Source: Plantago major
Taxonomy: Eukaryota; Streptophyta; Magnoliopsida; Lamiales; Plantaginaceae
Direction: 5' to 3'
Length of the DNA stretch: 64,000 bases
NCBI GenBank assembly: GCA_026545765.1
Contig: CM048840.1
Span: 6,483,765 to 6,547,764, forward strand
In this document: piece by piece, positions 58,978 through 64,000 of the stretch
Position numbering within the stretch: position 1 is the stretch's first letter
How the letters are laid out: every line of letters begins with the position of its first letter
Translations under genes and position numbers: made by a program
Notes under the pieces: generated by a model
Databases searched by the model: none
What the model was told of the DNA's origin: nothing
The model's input: the letters and a program-made list of their open reading frames with translations, nothing else

Positions 58978-60448
58978 TTATGACATGTTCACGTGCAATG
59001 TGGCATTCATGCTCTCGTTACACACCGGGCACGACTGCAACAACTGAGACCCGGTACCACAAACGCTGCAAAGGCAGAGATGCCTACACGGGAGGAGCAA
59101 AACACACGACTCGCGCTCACCGCAACTCTTGCACCGGTTATCACGCTCCTTAGATTCAATTGCTGCCTCGCCTTCTCTCCCTTGATTACTGCTGCCGCAG
59201 CACGACTCGGCCTCCTCCTCAACCGGGGAAATGCGGTGTGCTTGTCCGCCTACGTGGGCCAGGACTTGCTCCAAATTGGATCGGAGGGAGTTGGCAGTGG
59301 CCTCGTTGGATTGGGCCAGGTCACGCCAGAGATGATTTTCCATGAATAGGCTTTTTACACGTTCTTGGAGGGCTAGGTTTATTTTGCTCATTCTTTGGAT
59401 TTGTTCCTCTTTTTCTTTTAGTTTCTTCATCACGTTTTCCCCTATTGCTGCTGCCACTAGCCTTTCTTGTTGCTTTTGCCTCTCTACTAGCTCCAATCTT
59501 ATTTTCTTCGTCTGTATTTCACATAATTAAAAAAAATCATTAGGAAACCAAACAAACTTACTTCATAAACAAAATAAAATTGCATCAATTCCTAACAATT
59601 TCTGGTTTTAAAAAAAACTCGGCTTTGAAAATGAATAGGCTTTTTTAGGACAATATTTTCGGCGGAGTAAATCTAGAACAATTTTTGGAAAAACAGATAA
59701 TTTCATATCACATGGTCAAAAGTCGAAAACTAAAATAGCGTAAATCTGTGAGGAAAAAGTGTAAAGTGAGAACTTACATGTTGCGAAATAATAGAATCAA
59801 TCTCGAACTGATGTTGCTGGAATTGAGGCAAGAAATCGTCACCAAGAAACGACGGTAACTGAGAAACGACGCTATTGTTGTTCTTTTGCGACACATGTAA
59901 GTTACTTGGTGCCGCACAGTACAATTGATTCATGGACTCTCTGGAACGTTTCCTGGACGCTGCCGGAATATTGTACGTCAGCCCGCTATCGGTGTTAACG
60001 GAGGTTTTGGCCTCGCAAACTACCGGATGGTACACGGAGGTGTAATTTGTCGGAAATGTTGGCATTAGCGTCGGATAATTACTTGGTTCTGAACCGTACA
60101 TAGTGTCGCCTTTTACTTGATTGTCAAGTGTCACAAAATTCCTGGCATTCACATATCATCACAAATTTAGTTTCACAGCTCAAAAATTCATTTCAATAAC
60201 TCTATCTCTTAGGCATGGATTGAAATCTTCCGAAACTGATTTTTTGTTTTGAACATCTTTGTTTTCCAACAAATCAGAATCTCGTAAACGTGAAATGAAT
60301 CGAGATTTTAATCCATGGTAAACGAGGCTCTTATTGAAAACTTGTTTGTTTGTAAGAAAGTAGGAGAAAAATGAATAGAATTGCATATATACCTGTGTTG
60401 GATGAGTTGTGGAGTGAAGAGGTTGAGATGTTTAGCATCAACAGCCAT
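58978..60448 (-). CDS. BOI-type RING E3 ubiquitin ligase, three exons
   Basis: Predicted coding exons on the minus strand are 60448-60393, 60141-59778 and 59511-58978. GT-AG introns and phases agree, giving 317 residues. The N-terminus MAVDAKHLNLFTPQLIQH is family-like. Residues about 60-100 hold a KRSRE basic motif. Exon 3 opens with KIRLELVERQKQQERLVAA, a long coiled coil, then the WRD region (ENHLWRDLAQSNEATANSL). It ends in a C3HC4 RING (CKSCGERESCVLLLPCRHLCLCSVC, CPVC) at about 266-304. BOI and its BRG relatives are RING ligases that interact with BOS1 and DELLA proteins and restrain cell death and gibberellin responses. All zinc ligands are present. Which family member it is cannot be decided from the sequence alone. 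Confidence 0.92.
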
Positions 60449-60477
60449 GGAATTGTGAGTTTTGAATGGTTTGGTTA

Positions 60478-60534
60478 TTACAAAAATAGGAGAGAAAGAG
60501 AGGAATATAAGGAGGAGAAAAGGCCAAAGAGCAT
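60478..60534 (-). promoter_or_regulatory. uORF in the BOI-like leader
   Basis: An ATG at 60534-60532 opens 18 codons rich in Leu, Ser and Phe and closes at TAA 60480-60478, about 30 nt before the main start. It is inside the predicted transcript if the TATA box at 60583-60592 is used. It could lower translation of the main frame; this is inference. Confidence 0.4.
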
Positions 60535-60582
60535 GCAAAGTGGTGGCGAGCGAAATCAAGGGACAAGTTATAAGAGTAGTGT

Positions 60583-60592
60583 GTATTTATAT
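60583..60592 (-). promoter_or_regulatory. Probable TATA box of BOI-like gene
   Basis: ATATAAATAC on the minus strand, about 135 nt upstream of the start codon, placing transcription start near 60555. Confidence 0.5.
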
Positions 60593-63319
60593 TGTTGTTG
60601 TTGTGGTATTATGTATTCAACGCGCCTTGCTTTTTCTAATCTTTTTTTATTTTTGGATAGAGAGAATCTCTCTTTTATCTAACAATAGAAAACTCGAAAT
60701 TGAGGAAGTCAATAAATTCTAGATCAAGGCTCACAGAGAAAGTACGATATATTAGCATCGAGTTTGGGAAAACATTATTAAAGGCAGGCTGGCTGATTTT
60801 GCAGATTATTAAAAGTCTGAAATTTTGGGATGTTATAATGATATTTCCGAGATCATGAATGAATGAATAAAATTTAATGGCGTCAATCCAAAAATCTTCT
60901 GACCTATTGTTGGCATTTAATTATTTCCCCAACTCCTCTATATAACCATAAATGGACCCTCCCTATTTACAAATATTTAATTTTAACTCTATTTGTAGTA
61001 TTTCCTAGTTTTCGTAACGGCCACGATCTATTCTCATTATTATCACCTTTCCCCAAATAATACTAGTATCAATCTTTTATTTTTTTTGAAAAAATATTAT
61101 TAATTACACATGCCAATGCGATATACGGTTAGACAATTAGTGGTAAATTACATAACAGATCTGATATGTAGTCTTAAGAAAAGTAACCTAAAATTAAACA
61201 ACTCTCGTGTTAATTACATTAATTATTTTTCAAAATCACCCTGCTATTAATTAGGGATTCAAACAACGGGGATTATTTATGAGGAAACCTACCGACGCTA
61301 GGTAAATCACCTTCCGTTAATTTTATGATCTGGTATCTCATCAATTTGAGCTGTTTAGGTTATTACCTTCTTGGTTGCTGATTTACTTGGAGGTTAAGAA
61401 ATACTACTACAAGTCTATCAAAGAAAAGGTAACTGCGCGTACTAAAACTGTAGTGAAGTTGCGTCAAACTGGACTTCTATTCCTGTATTTACATTGCTAC
61501 ACTGCATCTGCATTCCACCAGTTAATTTTATGCCAGCTTTTCTCCAGACTTCTATAATTATTTTTCACCAGCATCCATGAGGAAATTCAGCAAAGATGAA
61601 TTGAATAAGTTAGAGAATTAACATAGGATCACAACTCTAATTTGAAATTTCTAGATGAGAGCGAATTGAATTGTAGTATTTGTTATCCACCTTCAATTCC
61701 ACCAAGTGTTAAATTTTAGTTTTCTTAAACATATTGAAAATTGGCCACAAATGCCGGTGATACTGGATACGGAGTATATAAAATATTATTGTCATTCACA
61801 ACTTGATTTTCGAGATTAGACTGACCCATGGCCGAATCCGATTTCTTCCAGCAATATAAACTTTGTTCTTTTAAAATAAAATCGAAACACTATATAATAT
61901 TTAATAAGAAAAATAAAAGTAATTAGTTTAATAATAAAATATAAATAAACTTTGAAGACGTAAACGGTATAGAATTTTATACATAAAAATCTATTGAGAC
62001 ATAATATACTAATAAACATAAATGGTATAAAGAAATTTTAAGGTAAAATTTTAGTAAAATTAATAAAAATCATACTAATACATTTGCTATTTAGGGCACT
62101 TGATTTTTAGCATAAAATCATAATCTACCAAAGATAATATAAAGAATGCAATACTCTATAAGTACCATGTAACTTAATACATTTACTATTTTTAACGGTT
62201 TCATCGAATTCCATACACTACTAAAAATAATTAGATAATATATACAACATCCAAATAATAATAAAATTTATAATTTTACAACCAACAAATAATGTTCATT
62301 GAATTTATTCACAACTAAAATTTGGGTGAAGGAAATTAATGAAAGAGAAACATAACGTGATGGTGAGTTTTGAATGGAGTGAGCATCATGGCATGCGGGG
62401 TCTCCGCCACGTTGTAATTCTTCTTAATTAGGCTACTGGATCCCATGTCACCGTACGGTGCTACAGTCTTAGTCAATTAATCTACTTCTCACTTTTCCAT
62501 TTCAATGTGAATAGATTTTCGTAGACTTTGTATCCGTATAATTACAAATATCATACATGTATTCAAAATAAAATGTCACAATATATACTTGTAGTGAGTA
62601 TATATTTTGATTAATTATAAAAAGGGAAAAATTAAGGTGGAGTGTTGGTTTCAAACTCGAATTGAGTTATATATTTTCACAATTCAAGTTGAATTTTTAT
62701 CTACAAATTAACTATATTCGAATTGAGATAATTCAATTCGAGTTTGGAACCAACCAATCTTATTCTAGGTTTGGATAGACGTGAGAAGTGGGAAGGGGTC
62801 CCGCGGACAGCACGTGCAAGGTGGAGTAGATCCGGACAAGAGTAATGCAATACAAAGTCCAGTAATGAATTAAGTGGTCCCGTTCGAGTTGAAGAAAAGA
62901 AAAGTAATAGGAGGATAGGGTCCCATGTTGTTTGTGTGTTGATCTGACGTACGTACGTATTTTCCCAGGATTGGTTTTGTTTTTGTTAGCTTGTCCCTCA
63001 TTCTTTCCTACTCCCTCCTGTATAACATAACATGTTTTGATTTATTTTTTATTTGACAAATATAAAATGATTTATGATATTCTGTTACGTAATTTTATAT
63101 TTTTATAATTTATTAGGCATTAAATTCATTGATTTTATTGTTTTTTATTTATTTTATCTTGGACACTACAAAAGCTAAATACATTCTTCATCTTTTATTA
63201 GTGGATTTATTTGTTCAAGATACTAACATTTTTGTTATAAATCATTTACCAAAACTATTGATAAAGAAAGATTTATCTTAATTTGTGTAAAATATCCAAA
63301 ACATATTATATTAAAAATA
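60593..63319. other. BOI-like upstream region and intergenic DNA
   Basis: No gene is recognised. A Stowaway-like start (TACTCCCTCCTGTATAACATAACATG) lies at 63009, and an inverted CAAAACATATTATAT at about 63297 could be its other side, ending just before the Helitron terminus at 63320. Confidence 0.45.
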
Positions 63320-64000
63320 CTAGTACTAACTCGTGGCGTTGCCACGGCATAGTTCACTAATCATAAAAAATGATATTAGGATGACATATGTATAAAACAA
63401 AAGATAAAACTAATAAATCCAATCCAAGGTTCAATATATTGTATAATGTAAATAAAAATTGAAATTAAGTCATCACAATCCGCATCGAGATGAGTACTCG
63501 TTAACTGCATAACAACATATGAAAATTTAGTTAATAGATGAAAGCAAACAAATTGAAATATAATGTTTAACAATATAAAAAAAAATCATACCTCAAAGAG
63601 AGCTAAACACCTCCTTGTAAACTACGTTGGTTGTTGTATCGGTTGGATTACCTTCCTGATCAAGCGCTAAAACCTTTAGGCCTTTCTTGCTTGTTACTTT
63701 CGAGAATGCAACATATAGCTGACCATGACTGAAAACAGGATTTGGGAGGTAGAGTCCAACATGAGATAGTGATTGTCCCTGACTCTTGTTTATTGTCATG
63801 GCATAGCAAACTGAAATAGAAAATTGTCTCCGATGGAAGCTAATAGAAAACTTAGTAAGATTGGAAGGTGTGAGTACCATCCGAGATATGAAAACCTTCT
63901 TTCCACTATTATTTCAATGTATAGTCTTCGCCTCAAGAACATGTTTGCCAATTGCAGTGACAATCAATCTAGTTCCATTACACATCTCGGTGGATTGGTC
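63320..64000 (-). mobile_element. Helitron, 3' part, continuing past the window
   Basis: Minus-strand 3' end: hairpin CGTGGC/GCCACG (63341-63346 with 63332-63337, 3-nt loop), about 8 nt, then CTAG at 63323-63320 followed by T. About 270 bp upstream lies the end of a Helitron helicase gene in the same orientation. The 5' end lies outside the window. Confidence 0.75.
63593..64000 (-). pseudogene. Helitron RepHel, PIF1-like helicase C-terminus
   Basis: The minus-strand frame enters from the right edge with CNGTRLIVTAIGKHVLEAK. It meets a TGA at 63916-63914, and continues in the same frame with FISRMVLTPSN, RRQFSISVCYAMTINKSQGQ (helicase motif V/VI region), LPNPVFSHGQLYVAFSKVTS and a NVVYKEVFSSL end. 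This is the C-terminal part of the superfamily 1 PIF1-like helicase that plant Helitrons carry behind their HUH Rep domain. A single nonsense codon suggests a young but inactive copy. The Rep part would lie beyond 64000. Confidence 0.88.

Overview
The window is nuclear DNA of a flowering plant, most likely a eudicot. It is AT-rich, has GT-AG spliced genes with plant-type proteins, and is crowded with plant transposable elements (CACTA, Stowaway, PIF/Harbinger, pogo, Helitron, LINE, Ty1-copia) plus an endogenous pararetrovirus. Nothing in the sequence fixes the species.

Layout. 1-20 kb is repeat territory. It holds a truncated CACTA element (1-423), several MITEs, a decayed pogo-type transposase (3284-4020), a PIF/Harbinger relic (4106-4740), a CACTA element with exact ends and a CAA duplication (6072-11407) that contains a MULE-like insertion, a 5'-truncated CACTA (11637-14474), a loose CACTA terminus (14475-14834), a Ty1-copia RNase H relic, a Helitron 3' end and tandem repeats. 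20.4-30 kb is an endogenous caulimovirid: capsid zinc knuckle, aspartic protease, RT-RNase H and a second ORF of unknown function. It is split by a 4641-bp CACTA element with an AAA target duplication. 30-34.5 kb is intergenic, with a 65-bp (TA)n and a PIF/Harbinger-type MITE.

34.5-46.1 kb is the gene-rich part, with three intact plus-strand host genes. These are an F-box protein closely matching HAWAIIAN SKIRT (HWS), a six-exon BTB-BACK protein of the POB1/LRB family, and the two-exon translation factor eIF1A. HWS and POB1 are also neighbours in Arabidopsis (At3g61590 and At3g61600), so this looks like retained ancestral gene order. A 5'-truncated LINE and Stowaway MITEs lie between them. 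46-58.9 kb is intergenic, with a second LINE tail and a 98-bp tandem duplication. A minus-strand BOI-type RING E3 ligase gene with three exons lies at 58978-60448. The window ends in the 3' part of a Helitron (63320 to beyond 64000, minus strand) with a decayed PIF1-like helicase.

Four of the five plant regulatory or housekeeping themes are linked by function: HWS (SCF subunit), POB1 (CUL3 adaptor) and the BOI-like RING protein all act in ubiquitin ligation, while eIF1A acts in translation start. The three CACTA elements share one architecture: a leader exon, a first intron, the first codons of tnp2, loss of the tnp2 catalytic core, and a retained TNPA/Transposase_24-like gene whose intron carries a shared minisatellite. 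They look non-autonomous.
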